Below, in pieces: positions 24,244 through 32,406 of a DNA stretch of 64,000 nucleotides. Under the pieces are notes generated by a model. That model worked only from the letters and a program-made list of their open reading frames with translations. It ran no database searches and was not told the origin of the DNA. Source of the stretch: Streptomyces griseoluteus. Lineage in GTDB: Bacteria > Actinomycetota > Actinomycetes > Streptomycetales > Streptomycetaceae. The translations under genes and the position numbers were made by a program. The stretch is from the NCBI RefSeq assembly GCF_004784465.1, contig NZ_SRRU01000011.1, forward strand, positions 62,001 through 126,000. Reading direction: 5' to 3'. How positions within the stretch are numbered: the stretch's first letter is position 1; every line of letters starts with the position of its first letter.

Positions 24244-25320
24244 TCACGCCTCGGGAGAAGCACCCAGGATCTCCGCCAGGTCGTAGCGCACCGGCTCCTC
24301 CAGCTGGGCGAACGTACAGCTCTCGGGAGTGCGGTCCGGACGCCAGCGGCGGAAGCGGGCGGTGTGCCGGAAGCGGCGGCCGTTCTCCATGTGGTCGTAC
24401 GCCACCTCCGCGACCTTCTCCGGGCGCAGCGGCACCCAGGACAGGTCCTTCTTGCCCGACCAGCGGCTCGGCGCCCCCGGCAGCCGGGCCGTCTCGTGCG
24501 CCGCCTCCTCCGCCCAGCGCGCCCACGGATGCCCGCTCACGTCGTCCATCCTGAGCGGCTCGAGTTCCTCCACCAGCTCCGCGCGCCGCTTCATCGTGAA
24601 CGCGGCCGCCACGCCCACGTGCTGGAGCGCGCCCTCGTCGTCGTACAGCCCGAGCAGCAGCGAGCCCACCACGGGGCCGCTCTTGTGCAGGCGGTACCCG
24701 GCGACCACCACGTCCGCCGTCCGCTCGTGCTTGACCTTGAACATGGCCCGCTCGTCCTGGAGGTACGGCACCGTCAGCGGCTTGGCGACCACCCCGTCCA
24801 GACCGGCGCCCTCGTACTGCTCGAACCAGCGGCGCGCTTCCTCCACGTCCGTCGTCGCGGGCGCCAGATGCACCGGCGGGCTCACTCCGGCCAGCGCCCG
24901 GTCCAGCAGCGCCCGCCGGTCGGTCAGCGGTACGTCCAGCAGGGCGTGGTCGTCCAGCGCCAGCAGGTCGAAGGCGACGAAGGACGCCGGGGTCCGCTCG
25001 GCCAGCGTCCGCACCCGTGAGTCCGCCGGATGGATGCGCTCGGTCAGCGCGTCGAAGTCCAGATGGCCGTCCCGTGCGATCACGATCTCCCCGTCCACCA
25101 CGCAGCGCGCCGGCAGCCGCTCCTTCAGCGCCGCCACCAGCTCGGGGAAGTACCTGGTCAGCGGCTTGCCGGTGCGGCTGCCCAGCTCGACCTCGTCGCC
25201 GTCGCGGAACACGATCGCCCGGAAGCCGTCCCACTTGGCCTCGTAGTGCATGCCCGGCGGGATCTTCGCCACCGCCTTGGCGAGCATCGGCTTCACGGGC
25301 GGCATCACCGGCAGGTCCAT
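24244..25320 (-). CDS. ligC: ATP-dependent DNA ligase (LigC type)
   Basis: The 358-residue enzyme has the nucleotidyltransferase motif I EAKWDGFR with adenylated Lys29. Motif III-like FVAFDLLALD, motif IV EGLDG-like GAGLDGVVAKPL and motif V VFKVKHERTADVVV (with small changes) follow, and then an OB domain. Its length fits actinobacterial LigC. It seals nicks and takes part in end joining and base excision repair in mycobacteria. It is divergent from the LigD-type polymerase gene with only 73 bp between, so the two are probably controlled together. No ku gene lies in the window. Confidence 0.9.
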   Translation of the reverse strand: MDLPVMPPVKPMLAKAVAKIPPGMHYEAKWDGFRAIVFRDGDEVELGSRTGKPLTRYFPELVAALKERLPARCVVDGEIVIARDGHLDFDALTERIHPADSRVRTLAERTPASFVAFDLLALDDHALLDVPLTDRRALLDRALAGVSPPVHLAPATTDVEEARRWFEQYEGAGLDGVVAKPLTVPYLQDERAMFKVKHERTADVVVAGYRLHKSGPVVGSLLLGLYDDEGALQHVGVAAAFTMKRRAELVEELEPLRMDDVSGHPWARWAEEAAHETARLPGAPSRWSGKKDLSWVPLRPEKVAEVAYDHMENGRRFRHTARFRRWRPDRTPESCTFAQLEEPVRYDLAEILGASPEA

Positions 25321-25393
25321 ACGCCGATTCTGCGCGCCCCCACCCGCCGGCGCCCGGTGTGCGGGCCGCGCGGGGTACGCCTACGGTGGCCGC

Positions 25394-26416
25394 ATGGGCG
25401 ATGCGGTGGAACTTCAGGTAGGCGGCCGGACCGTACGGCTGACCCACCCGGAGCGGGTGTTCTTCCCCGCGCACGGCTACACCAAGCTCGACGTCGCCCA
25501 GTACTACGCGGCGGTCGGCCCCGGTGTGCTGCGCGCCCTGCGGGACCGCCCCACCACCCTCCAGCGCTACCCGGAGGGCCTGGAGGGGGAGTGGTTCTAC
25601 CAGAAGCGCGCACCGAAGAACATGCCGTCCTGGATCCCCACCGCCCACATCACCTTCCCCAGCGGCCGCAGCGCGGACGAGATGTGCCCCACCGAGGAGG
25701 CGGCCGCGGTGTGGGCCGCCCAGTACGGCACCCTCACCTTCCACCCCTGGCCGGTCCGCCGCGACGACGTCGACCACCCCGACGAGCTCCGCCTCGACCT
25801 CGACCCGCAGCCCGGCACCGGCTACGAGGACGCGGTCCGCGCCGCCTTCGAACTCCGGTCCGTCCTGGAGGAGTTCGGCGGTCTGCGGGGCTGGCCCAAG
25901 ACCTCCGGCGGGCGCGGCCTGCACGTCTTCGTGCCCATCGAGCCGCGCTGGACCTTCACCCAGGTGCGGCGCGCGGCCATCGCCGTCGGCCGGGAACTGG
26001 CGCGCCGGATGCCGGACCAGGTGACGGTGAAGTGGTGGAAGGAGGAGCGGGGCGAGCGCATCTTCCTGGACTACAACCAGACCGCCCGCGACCGCACCAT
26101 CGCCTCCGCCTACTCTGTGCGCCCGCTGCCCGACGCCACCGTCTCCGCGCCGCTGCGCTGGGACGAGGTCGCCGACGCCCGGCCCCGCGACTTCGACATC
26201 GTCACCATGCCGCGCCGGTTCGCCGAACTGGGCGATGTGCACGCCGACATGGACGACCACCGCTACTCCCTCGACGCCCTGCTGGACCTCGCCCGCCGCG
26301 ACGAGGCCGAACACGGGCTGGGCGACCTGCCGTACCCGCCGGAGTACCCGAAGATGCCCGGCGAACCCAAGCGGGTGCAGCCCAGCCGGGCGCGCGAGGA
26401 CCAGGCGCCCTCCTGA
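25394..26416 (+). CDS. LigD-type end-joining polymerase/primase (PolDom), stand-alone
   Basis: The 340-residue protein corresponds to the archaeo-eukaryotic primase-like polymerase domain of bacterial LigD. It opens with VRLTHPERVFFPAHGYTKLD. DELRLDLDPQPGTGYEDAV carries the catalytic Asp pair, and SGGRGLHVFVPI and the YNQTARDRTIASAYSVRP motif follow. It lacks the ligase and phosphoesterase domains of multidomain LigD, which are separate genes in Streptomyces. The ATG at 25394 follows a GGTGGC site. The gene faces away from ligC across 73 bp, fitting a split NHEJ system in which Ku would be encoded elsewhere. Confidence 0.92.
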   Translation: MGDAVELQVGGRTVRLTHPERVFFPAHGYTKLDVAQYYAAVGPGVLRALRDRPTTLQRYPEGLEGEWFYQKRAPKNMPSWIPTAHITFPSGRSADEMCPTEEAAAVWAAQYGTLTFHPWPVRRDDVDHPDELRLDLDPQPGTGYEDAVRAAFELRSVLEEFGGLRGWPKTSGGRGLHVFVPIEPRWTFTQVRRAAIAVGRELARRMPDQVTVKWWKEERGERIFLDYNQTARDRTIASAYSVRPLPDATVSAPLRWDEVADARPRDFDIVTMPRRFAELGDVHADMDDHRYSLDALLDLARRDEAEHGLGDLPYPPEYPKMPGEPKRVQPSRAREDQAPS

Positions 26417-26481
26417 GCGAGTCCCCGGGCGCGCCGGGCCCCGCGGCTATCCTGATCACAGCCGCCGATGAGGAGCCCCAA

Positions 26482-27489
26482 GTGACCGAGGCAGTGTCGC
26501 GTCCCACGCTGGAGGCAGTGGCCGCGCGGGCCGGGGTGTCCCGCGCCACCGTCTCACGGGTCGTCAACGGCGGCGACGGCGTACGCGACTCGCTCGTCAC
26601 CCGTGTCCGCCAGGCGGTCGAGGAACTCGGCTACGTCCCCAACCAGGCCGCCCGCAGCCTGGTCACCAAGCGGCACGACGCCGTCGCGGTCGTCATCGCC
26701 GAACCCGGCACCCGCGTGTTCGCGGACCCCTTCTTCGCCGCCCAGTTGCGCGGCATCAGCAAGGAACTCACCGCCCACGACAATCAGCTGGTCCTGCTGC
26801 TCACCGAGGGCCGGGACGACCATGCCCGCGTCGCCCGCTACCTCGCGGGCGGCCATGTCGACGGCGCCCTGGTCTTCTCCCTCCACCTCGACGACCCGTT
26901 GCCCGGCCTGATCCGCGACGCGGGCGTCCGCACGGTCTTCGGCGGCCGCCCCGACTGGGACGACGGGGACACCGGCGGCGCGGTGTACGTCGACAGCGAC
27001 AACCGGGGCGGCGCCCGCGACGCGGTACGGCACCTCGTCGGGCTCGGCCGGACCCGGATCGCGCACATCACCGGCGCCCTGGACCAGACCTCCGCCGTGG
27101 ACCGGCTGGACGGCTACCGGAACGTGATGGGCGACACCGACCCCGAGCTGGTCGTGGAGAGCGACTTCACCCCCGCCGGCGGCGAGCACGCGATGCGCGA
27201 ACTCCTCGCCCGGCGCCCCGACGTCGACGCCGTCTTCGCCGCCAACGACCTCACCGCTCTCGGCGCGCTCCGCGTCCTGCGCGCACACGGGCGCCGCGTC
27301 CCCGAGGACGTCGCGGTGATCGGATTCGACGACATGGCCCCGGTGGCCGAGCAGACCGAGCCCCCGCTCACCACGGTCCGCCAGGACATAGAGGAGATGG
27401 GCCGCATCATGGCCCGCCTCCTCCTGGGCGGCGGCCCGGCCGGCGGCGTCATCCTGCCGACCACCCTCGTCCGCCGGGCGTCCGCCTAG
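26482..27489 (+). CDS. LacI-family transcriptional regulator
   Basis: The 335-residue protein has a LacI HTH (TLEAVAARAGVSRATVSRVV, residues 9-28, then a YVPNQAARSL hinge) and a sugar-binding-like effector domain ending PPLTTVRQDIEEMGR. The start is GTG 26482, behind a GAGGAG site. An ATG 14 bp upstream is out of frame. No sugar genes lie beside it. The stop codon TAG coincides with the CTAG edge of the 166-bp repeat element, so the 3' end of the gene touches an inserted sequence and the original C-terminus may have been a few residues different. Confidence 0.9.
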   Translation: MTEAVSRPTLEAVAARAGVSRATVSRVVNGGDGVRDSLVTRVRQAVEELGYVPNQAARSLVTKRHDAVAVVIAEPGTRVFADPFFAAQLRGISKELTAHDNQLVLLLTEGRDDHARVARYLAGGHVDGALVFSLHLDDPLPGLIRDAGVRTVFGGRPDWDDGDTGGAVYVDSDNRGGARDAVRHLVGLGRTRIAHITGALDQTSAVDRLDGYRNVMGDTDPELVVESDFTPAGGEHAMRELLARRPDVDAVFAANDLTALGALRVLRAHGRRVPEDVAVIGFDDMAPVAEQTEPPLTTVRQDIEEMGRIMARLLLGGGPAGGVILPTTLVRRASA

Positions 27490-27651
27490 GGTCTTTCGTT
27501 TGGATCAGGCCGGATCAGGGAGCGGGGTCTGGTGCCGTGCGTCGCAAGGCGGAGGAGGGCGACATGGCGGAGCCATGGCAACCGACGACAACGCCGCGAG
27601 GCGCGGTGCCAGGGCCCGCGAGCCCGGCAAGATCCAAACGAGAGGCCCTAG
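27486..27651. mobile_element. MITE-like 166-bp element with 21-bp terminal inverted repeats
   Basis: The element begins CTAGGGTCTTTCGTTTGGATC and ends with the complement of CTAGGGCCTCTCGTTTGGATC, agreeing at 19 of 21 positions. CTAG marks both borders. Its interior has short hairpins, such as CATGGC-gga-GCCATG (27563-27577), and no coding capacity for a transposase. The borders supply the TAG stop codons of both converging genes: LacI on + at 27487-27489 and VOC on - at 27648-27650. I recall similar GGTCTTTCGTTTGGATC repeats from other Streptomyces genomes. Movement by a trans-acting transposase is inferred. Confidence 0.75.
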
Positions 27652-28436
27652 GCTTCCTGCGCCGGGTCGCCCTTGATCACCGCGAACTCGTACCCGTGCG
27701 GGTCGGCGAGGCGGGCCAGGCGGCCCACTCCGGGGACGCTGGTCGCGGGGAGGCGGACCGAGCCGCCGAGTTCCTCCGCGTGGGCCACCAGGGCGTCGGT
27801 GTCGTCCGTGCCGAAGTACGGCAGCCAGGCGGGGGCGGTGTCGGCGGGGTTCTCGAAGGTGGGGACGATGCCGCCGAACATGGCGTCCTCGTCGGCGCCG
27901 CCGGGGTAGAGCGAGGTGTAGACCCCGCCGGGGAAGCCGACGCCGGAGGTCTCCACGCCGAGTACCCGGTGGTAGAAGGCGGCGGCCGCCGCCACGTCCG
28001 GGGTGTGCAGTTCGACCCAGCAGAGGGCGCCCGGCTCGGTCGCCGCGTCCAGGCCCTCGACCGGGTCCGGCTGCCAGACGCGGAACGCGGCCCCGGCCCG
28101 GTCCTGCAGGCCCGCCACCCGGCCGAGTCCCAGCAGTTCCGTCGGCCAGAACACCACCGTGCCGTGCGCCGCCCCCGCCGCCTCGGCGGTGCCGAGCGCG
28201 TCCGCGCAGCGGAAGTACACCGTCCAGCCCGCCCGGCCGCGCTCCGGGTCCAGCGCCATGGCCCCGGCGACCGTCCTGCCGTCGCGCTGGAGGAGGACAT
28301 AGCCGCCCGTCTCCGGGCCGGCGGGGGCGGGCTGCCAGCCGAAGAGGCCGCCGTAGAAGGCGAGGCTCGCCGCCAGATCGGGGGAACCGAGGTCGATCCA
28401 GTTAGGAGCGCCGTCGGGGAAACGGGTGGTGAGCAT
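27648..28436 (-). CDS. Glyoxalase/VOC-family protein, two tandem domains
   Basis: The 262-residue protein has two vicinal-oxygen-chelate modules. The first (about 1-125) opens with WIDLGSPDLAASLAFYGGLF and the second (about 130-258) with CWVELHTPDVAAAAAFYHRV. This fits the CFP30B/27-kDa antigen-like family of Streptomyces, where the second half often carries the metal-binding residues and the function is unknown. The ATG at 28436 is the first in-frame start giving the canonical N-terminus. The stop TAG is formed by the border of the MITE-like element. Confidence 0.85.
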   Translation of the reverse strand: MLTTRFPDGAPNWIDLGSPDLAASLAFYGGLFGWQPAPAGPETGGYVLLQRDGRTVAGAMALDPERGRAGWTVYFRCADALGTAEAAGAAHGTVVFWPTELLGLGRVAGLQDRAGAAFRVWQPDPVEGLDAATEPGALCWVELHTPDVAAAAAFYHRVLGVETSGVGFPGGVYTSLYPGGADEDAMFGGIVPTFENPADTAPAWLPYFGTDDTDALVAHAEELGGSVRLPATSVPGVGRLARLADPHGYEFAVIKGDPAQEA

Positions 28437-28620
28437 GCGCGCCCTCCTCGGGGACCGAGCCGTCCTTGGCACCGACGAGTCTGGCACCGGCTGGGGAGGA
28501 TCGCCCCGCGCGCCGCCGTGCGCGGGCGTGTCCGCCCGGAGGATCATCGGGACGGCCCACGCGGCGCTCGTTGACACGGCGTTGATCAAACGTTTTCCGG
28601 CGCCCGGCACGATCCTGGCC

Positions 28621-28866
28621 ATGCACATCGAGACGATCACACCGGCCGATTCCGCCTGGCAGGGCCAGGCCCTGTGCGCGCAGACCGGGGCGGACTTCTT
28701 CTTCCCCGAGCCCGGCAGTTCGGTGCGCGAGGCCAAACGGATCTGCGCCCTGTGCGAGATCCGCCCCGCCTGCCTCGACTACGCCCTCGCCCACGACGAA
28801 CGCTTCGGCGTCTGGGGCGGCCTCTCCGAACGGGAACGGCTCGCCCTGCGCCGTACGGCCCGCTGA
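28621..28866 (+). CDS. wblH: WhiB-like iron-sulfur regulatory protein
   Basis: The 81-residue Wbl protein has the four cluster-binding Cys residues at 19, 42, 45 and 51 (the C-x22-CxxC-x5-C pattern), the FGVWGGLSERER turn, and a basic C-terminus for DNA contact. Wbl proteins bind a [4Fe-4S] cluster and usually act with the principal sigma factor. The symbol rests on gene order remembered from S. coelicolor (near ssgD and the desaturase), not on a comparison made here. The start at 28621 was chosen because upstream codons are not Wbl-like. A TTGACA at 28571-28576 may belong to its promoter. The 3' end forms part of alternative hairpins. Confidence 0.88.
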   Translation: MHIETITPADSAWQGQALCAQTGADFFFPEPGSSVREAKRICALCEIRPACLDYALAHDERFGVWGGLSERERLALRRTAR

Positions 28867-28916
28867 AGAACGGGCCGTACGGTGTGCTGAACGCGGGTCA
28901 CGGGGCCGTACGGCCC
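28851..28916. terminator. Alternative hairpins at the WhiB/desaturase convergence
   Basis: Three copies of the CCGTACGGCCC word in alternating orientation allow two exclusive stems: 28851-28862 with 28871-28882 (12 bp, across the WhiB stop codon) or 28872-28882 with 28906-28916 (11 bp). Either could end transcripts from both converging genes. Confidence 0.7.
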
Positions 28917-28921
28917 AGGGC

Positions 28922-29896
28922 TCAGCCGGCCGCGCGTGCCGCCATGCGCGCCTTGCGGGCCGCGAGCCGCTCGTCGAACTTGGCCGCCTCCGAGTCCAGT
29001 CCGCCCATGAACACGCCCAGCTCCTCCTGGGCGCGCAGGCCCTCCGGGCCGAGGCCGTCGATCTCCATGACCTTCAAAAAGCGCAGCACCGGCTGGAGCA
29101 CGTCGTCGTGGTGGATACGGAGGTTGTAGACCTCCCCTATGGCCATCTGCGCGGCCGCGCGCTCGAAGCCGGGGATGCCGTGGCCCGGCATGCGGAAGTC
29201 GACCACGACGTCACGGACCGCCTGCATGGTCAGGTCGGGCGCGATCTCGAACGCGGCCTTCAGCAGGTTCCGGTAGAAGACCATGTGCAGGTTCTCGTCG
29301 GTGGCGATGCGGGACAGCATGCGGTCGCAGACCGGGTCGCCGGACTGGTGGCCGGTGTTGCGGTGCGAGATCCGGGTGGCCAGCTCCTGGAAGGCGACAT
29401 AGGCGACCGAGTGCAGCATCGAGTGCCGGTTGTCGGACTCGAAGCCCTCGCTCATGTGCGACATCCGGAACCGCTCCAGCGCGTCCGGGTCGACCGCGCG
29501 GGAGGCGAGCAGGTAGTCGCGCATCACGATGCCGTGCCGGCCCTCCTCGGCGGTCCAGCGGTGCACCCAGGTGCCCCAGGCGCCGTCCCGGCCGAACAGC
29601 GAGGCGATCTCGTGGTGGTAGCTCGGCAGGTTGTCCTCGGTCAGCAGGTTGACGACCAGCGCCACCCGGCCGATCTCGGTGACCTTGGACTGCTCCTTGC
29701 CCCACGCCTCGCCGTCCTCGAAGAGGCCTGGGAAGTTGCGCCCGTCGCTCCACGGCACGTACTCGTGCGGCATCCAGTCCTTGGCGACCTGCAGATGCCG
29801 GTTCAGCTCGTTCTCGACCACTTCTTCCAGGGCGAACAGCAGCCGCGCGTCGGTCCAGGCGGACGGGCTGCCGAGGTGAGGGGAGGTGATCGTCAC
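28922..29896 (-). CDS. Acyl-ACP desaturase (soluble diiron, DesA type)
   Basis: The 324-residue soluble stearoyl-ACP desaturase-like enzyme would insert a double bond into fatty acyl chains bound to carrier protein. The diiron ligands are visible: Glu27-30 region, Glu87 in LTEDNLPSYH, EEGRH (117-121), Glu171 in FQELATRISH and DENLH (200-204, Asp in place of the common Glu). The start is GTG 29896. A very large inverted repeat 75-125 bp upstream is its likely operator. The gene therefore probably answers to a fatty-acid-responsive regulator for membrane fluidity. Confidence 0.92.
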   Translation of the reverse strand: MTITSPHLGSPSAWTDARLLFALEEVVENELNRHLQVAKDWMPHEYVPWSDGRNFPGLFEDGEAWGKEQSKVTEIGRVALVVNLLTEDNLPSYHHEIASLFGRDGAWGTWVHRWTAEEGRHGIVMRDYLLASRAVDPDALERFRMSHMSEGFESDNRHSMLHSVAYVAFQELATRISHRNTGHQSGDPVCDRMLSRIATDENLHMVFYRNLLKAAFEIAPDLTMQAVRDVVVDFRMPGHGIPGFERAAAQMAIGEVYNLRIHHDDVLQPVLRFLKVMEIDGLGPEGLRAQEELGVFMGGLDSEAAKFDERLAARKARMAARAAG

Positions 29897-29971
29897 GGGG
29901 GTACTCCAAAAAACGGCCGAGCAGAAAAGGGAGATTCATCGACATAGCCACCCCAAGAGGGCGGCGTCAAG

Positions 29972-30021
29972 AACCTACGGCTTCGTAGCCTACGTGTCCG
30001 TAGGTTACGAAGCCGTAGGTT
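29972..30021. promoter_or_regulatory. Large inverted-repeat operator upstream of the desaturase gene
   Basis: Positions 29972-29994 and 29999-30021 are 23-bp inverse arms with one mismatch and a 4-bp spacer. Inside, CTACG and CGTAG alternate at about 10-bp steps, so several dimers could bind on one helix face. TetR-type regulators of fatty acid desaturation bind this kind of CCTACG/CGTAGG site in actinomycetes. No such regulator is next to it. Confidence 0.8.
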
Positions 30022-30060
30022 AAGGCGGGCGTAAGGGCCCCGTCCAGGCGGAGCGCCCGC

Positions 30061-31686
30061 CTAGCCGATCTCTTCCCGCGTCGCGTCCCGCAACTCCCCG
30101 TCCGCCACCAGCAGCCAGCGGGTGATGCCGATGGAGTCCAGGAACGGCAGATCGTGCCCGGCGACGATCAGCGCACCCTCGTACGACTCCAGCGCCGAGG
30201 TCAGCTGGCGCACGCTCGCCATGTCCAGGTTGTTGGTCGGCTCGTCCAACAGCAGCAGTTGCGGGGCGGGTTCGGCCAGCAGCAGTGCGGCCAGCGCGGC
30301 CCGGAAGCGTTCGCCGCCGGAGAGGGTGCCGGCCGGCTGGTCGGCCCGCTTGCCCCGGAACAGGAAGCGGGCCAGCCGGGCGCGGACCCGGTTGGGGGTG
30401 GCCCCCGGCGCGAACCGGGCCACGTTCTCCGCGACCGTAGCCCCGTCGTCCAGCACGTCCAGCCGCTGGGGCAGGAAGCGCAGCGGCACATGGGCCTCGG
30501 CCAGCCCGGCGACCGGGGGCAGCTCCCCGGCGATCGTCCGCAGCAGGGTCGTCTTCCCGGCCCCGTTGCGCCCGACGAGCGCGATCCGCTCCGGGCCCCG
30601 CAGGTCCAGCAGGCCCGCCACGCGCGGCCCGTGGACCGTCTCCAGCTTCTCCAGCGTGAGCACCTGCCGGCCCGGCGGCACGGCGGTGTACGGCAGGTCG
30701 ACGCGGATCTCGTCGTCGTCCCGGACCGCCTCCACCGCCTCGTCCAGCCGCTCCCTGGCCTCCGCGAGCCGTTCCTCGTGCATGATGCGGTGCTTGCCCG
30801 CGGACTCCTGGGCGGCGCGTTTGCGGGCGCCCATCACGATCTTCGGCTCGCGCTTGGAGTCGTACATCTTCTGCCCGTACCGCTTGCGGCGGGCCAGTTT
30901 CATATGGGCGTCGGTGAGTTCGCGGCGCTGCTTGCGGACGTCGGCCTCCGCCGCGCGCACCGTCCGTTCGGCCGCCTCCTGTTCGACGGCGAGGGCCTCC
31001 TCGTAGGCGGAGTAGTTGCCGCCGTACCAGGCGACCTCGCCGGCGCGGAGGTCGGCGATCTGGTCGACGAGGTCCAGCAGTTCGCGGTCGTGGCTGACCA
31101 CGACGAGGACGCCGGGCCAGCTTGCCACGGCCGCGTACAGCCGGCGGCGGGCGTACAGGTCGAGGTTGTTGGTGGGCTCGTCCAGCAGCAGCACGTCGGG
31201 GCGGCGCAGCAGCAGCGCGGCCAGCCGCAGCAGCACCGACTCGCCGCCGGAGACCTCACCGACCGTGCGGTCCAGGCCGATGTGGCCGAGGCCGAGTTCG
31301 CCGAGGGTGACCAGGGCGCGCTCCTCCACGTCCCAGTCCTCGTCGAGGGTCTCGAAGTGCTCCTCGGAGGCGTCGCCCGCCTCGATGGCGTGCAGCGCGG
31401 CCCGCTTGGCGGCGATGCCGAGGGCCTCGTCGACGCGGAGGGCGGTGTCCAGGGTGACGTTCTGCGGGAGCAGGCCGATCTCGCCGGACACCCTGATCGT
31501 GCCGTCGGTCGGGACGAGGGTGCCGGAGAGCAGTTTCAGCAGGGTGGACTTGCCCGAGCCGTTGGCGCCGACCAGCCCGGTGCGGCCGGGGCCGAAGGAG
31601 ATGTCGAGGCCTTCCAGGACGGGGGTGCCGTCCGGCCAGGCGAAGGTCAGGGAGGTGGCGGAGAGGGAGGACGCGGGTGATGACAT
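30061..31686 (-). CDS. ABC-F ATPase (ribosome-associated, possibly antibiotic-resistance type)
   Basis: The 541-residue protein has two ABC domains and no membrane segment. Domain 1 has Walker A GANGSGKS, signature SGGES and LLLDEPTNNLD. Domain 2 has GRNGAGKT, LSGGERF and LLLDEPTNNLD. Between them lies the charged interdomain linker (about 235-330) that reaches the ribosomal tRNA sites. ABC-F proteins of this kind free the ribosome from bound antibiotics or translational stalls. The ATG at 31686 is preceded by a leader of about 250 bases with its own short frame, and a good promoter lies at 31940-31968, a layout typical of attenuation-controlled ABC-F genes. The upstream neighbour on the same strand is ssgD. 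Confidence 0.9.
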   Translation of the reverse strand: MSSPASSLSATSLTFAWPDGTPVLEGLDISFGPGRTGLVGANGSGKSTLLKLLSGTLVPTDGTIRVSGEIGLLPQNVTLDTALRVDEALGIAAKRAALHAIEAGDASEEHFETLDEDWDVEERALVTLGELGLGHIGLDRTVGEVSGGESVLLRLAALLLRRPDVLLLDEPTNNLDLYARRRLYAAVASWPGVLVVVSHDRELLDLVDQIADLRAGEVAWYGGNYSAYEEALAVEQEAAERTVRAAEADVRKQRRELTDAHMKLARRKRYGQKMYDSKREPKIVMGARKRAAQESAGKHRIMHEERLAEARERLDEAVEAVRDDDEIRVDLPYTAVPPGRQVLTLEKLETVHGPRVAGLLDLRGPERIALVGRNGAGKTTLLRTIAGELPPVAGLAEAHVPLRFLPQRLDVLDDGATVAENVARFAPGATPNRVRARLARFLFRGKRADQPAGTLSGGERFRAALAALLLAEPAPQLLLLDEPTNNLDMASVRQLTSALESYEGALIVAGHDLPFLDSIGITRWLLVADGELRDATREEIG

Positions 31687-31939
31687 AGGGGCCTCACGGG
31701 TGCCGGGTGCGGTCTGGTCGGGGGGACTGACGAGACACCGCGGGCGGAAACCGGAAGCCCGGAGGCACTGGGGGCCGGGAGAACTGGGCCCAAGGGGCCA
31801 GAAAAAAGGGCCTGTGCCTGAGGGACGGCTCGTACGCCGAGGTTGAACGCCACGCACACCTCACCGGTGTGAACGCGATGTCTCATGACCTCAGACGAGC
31901 AACGTCCTTCTCCTATCGACGGCAACAGAACCGCTGTAC
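31687..31939 (-). promoter_or_regulatory. Long leader of the ABC-F gene with candidate leader peptide
   Basis: About 250 bases separate the promoter from the ABC-F start. A minus-strand frame opens with ATG at 31886 (MRHRVHTGEVCVAFNLGVRA) and runs into the ABC-F coding region, ending at 31647. Its ribosome site, GAGG, is close to the ATG and weak. A run of six U follows a GC-rich stretch (31801-31808 on the + strand reads as six A), and GGCCC-cuu-GGGCC can pair just after it. This looks like translation-coupled attenuation but cannot be folded here. No other gene is visible in 31687-31989. Confidence 0.45.
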
Positions 31940-31968
31940 ACGCTACGAACGGCCTCGAAGCCTGTCAA
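31940..31968 (-). promoter_or_regulatory. Sigma-70-type promoter of the ABC-F gene
   Basis: On the minus strand a perfect TTGACA (31963-31968) is followed by a 17-bp spacer and TAGCGT (31940-31945), matching the principal Streptomyces sigma factor consensus. Transcription would start near 31933. Confidence 0.7.
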
Positions 31969-31989
31969 CGCGATTAACGCGGACCCCGG

Positions 31990-32406
31990 TCAGCCGGAGT
32001 CCCGCATCAGCTCGGCCAGCCCCTGGTCGAGGTCGAGTTGCAGGTGCTCCAGGCCCACCGGCACCAGCTCGCCCGCCGCCCGCAGAAAGCGCCGGATCTC
32101 CCCGGAGCGCACATGCACCACGGCGGTGCCCTCCGGCGCGTGGAACTCCAGCACCGTGCGGTCGTAGCCGTAGGGCCGCACCCGTACGTCACCCTGGCCC
32201 TGCGGCTCGTGCAGCCCGGCGGACAGCAGCTCGCGGGAGAAGGTCCAGCACACCTCCACGCCCGCCAGGGTGGCCGGGGCGGGGAAGGTCATCCGGACGG
32301 CGTAGGGGTCGCGCCGGTCGTAGTGCAGGGCGGCGGGAATGCTCGGCATGCGGGGCGCGGCGGCGACCAGACGCGCCTCCACGATTGCCTCGATCACGGT
32401 GGACAA
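31990..32406 (-). CDS. ssgD: SsgA-like protein (SALP), cell division/sporulation
   Basis: The 138-residue SALP has the family run IPAALHYDRRDPYAVRMTF, the strand VEVCWTFSRELLSAGL, and RVRPYGYDRTVLEFHAPEGT. SALPs occur only in morphologically complex actinomycetes and guide septum and cell-wall events in sporulation. I chose TTG 32406 as start because GGGAG lies 7 bp upstream and it gives the expected LSTVIEAIVEARLV start. A GTG at 32397 is the alternative. The symbol relies on similarity to what I remember of SsgD and on gene order with the ABC-F and desaturase genes. Confidence 0.85.
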   Translation of the reverse strand: MSTVIEAIVEARLVAAAPRMPSIPAALHYDRRDPYAVRMTFPAPATLAGVEVCWTFSRELLSAGLHEPQGQGDVRVRPYGYDRTVLEFHAPEGTAVVHVRSGEIRRFLRAAGELVPVGLEHLQLDLDQGLAELMRDSG

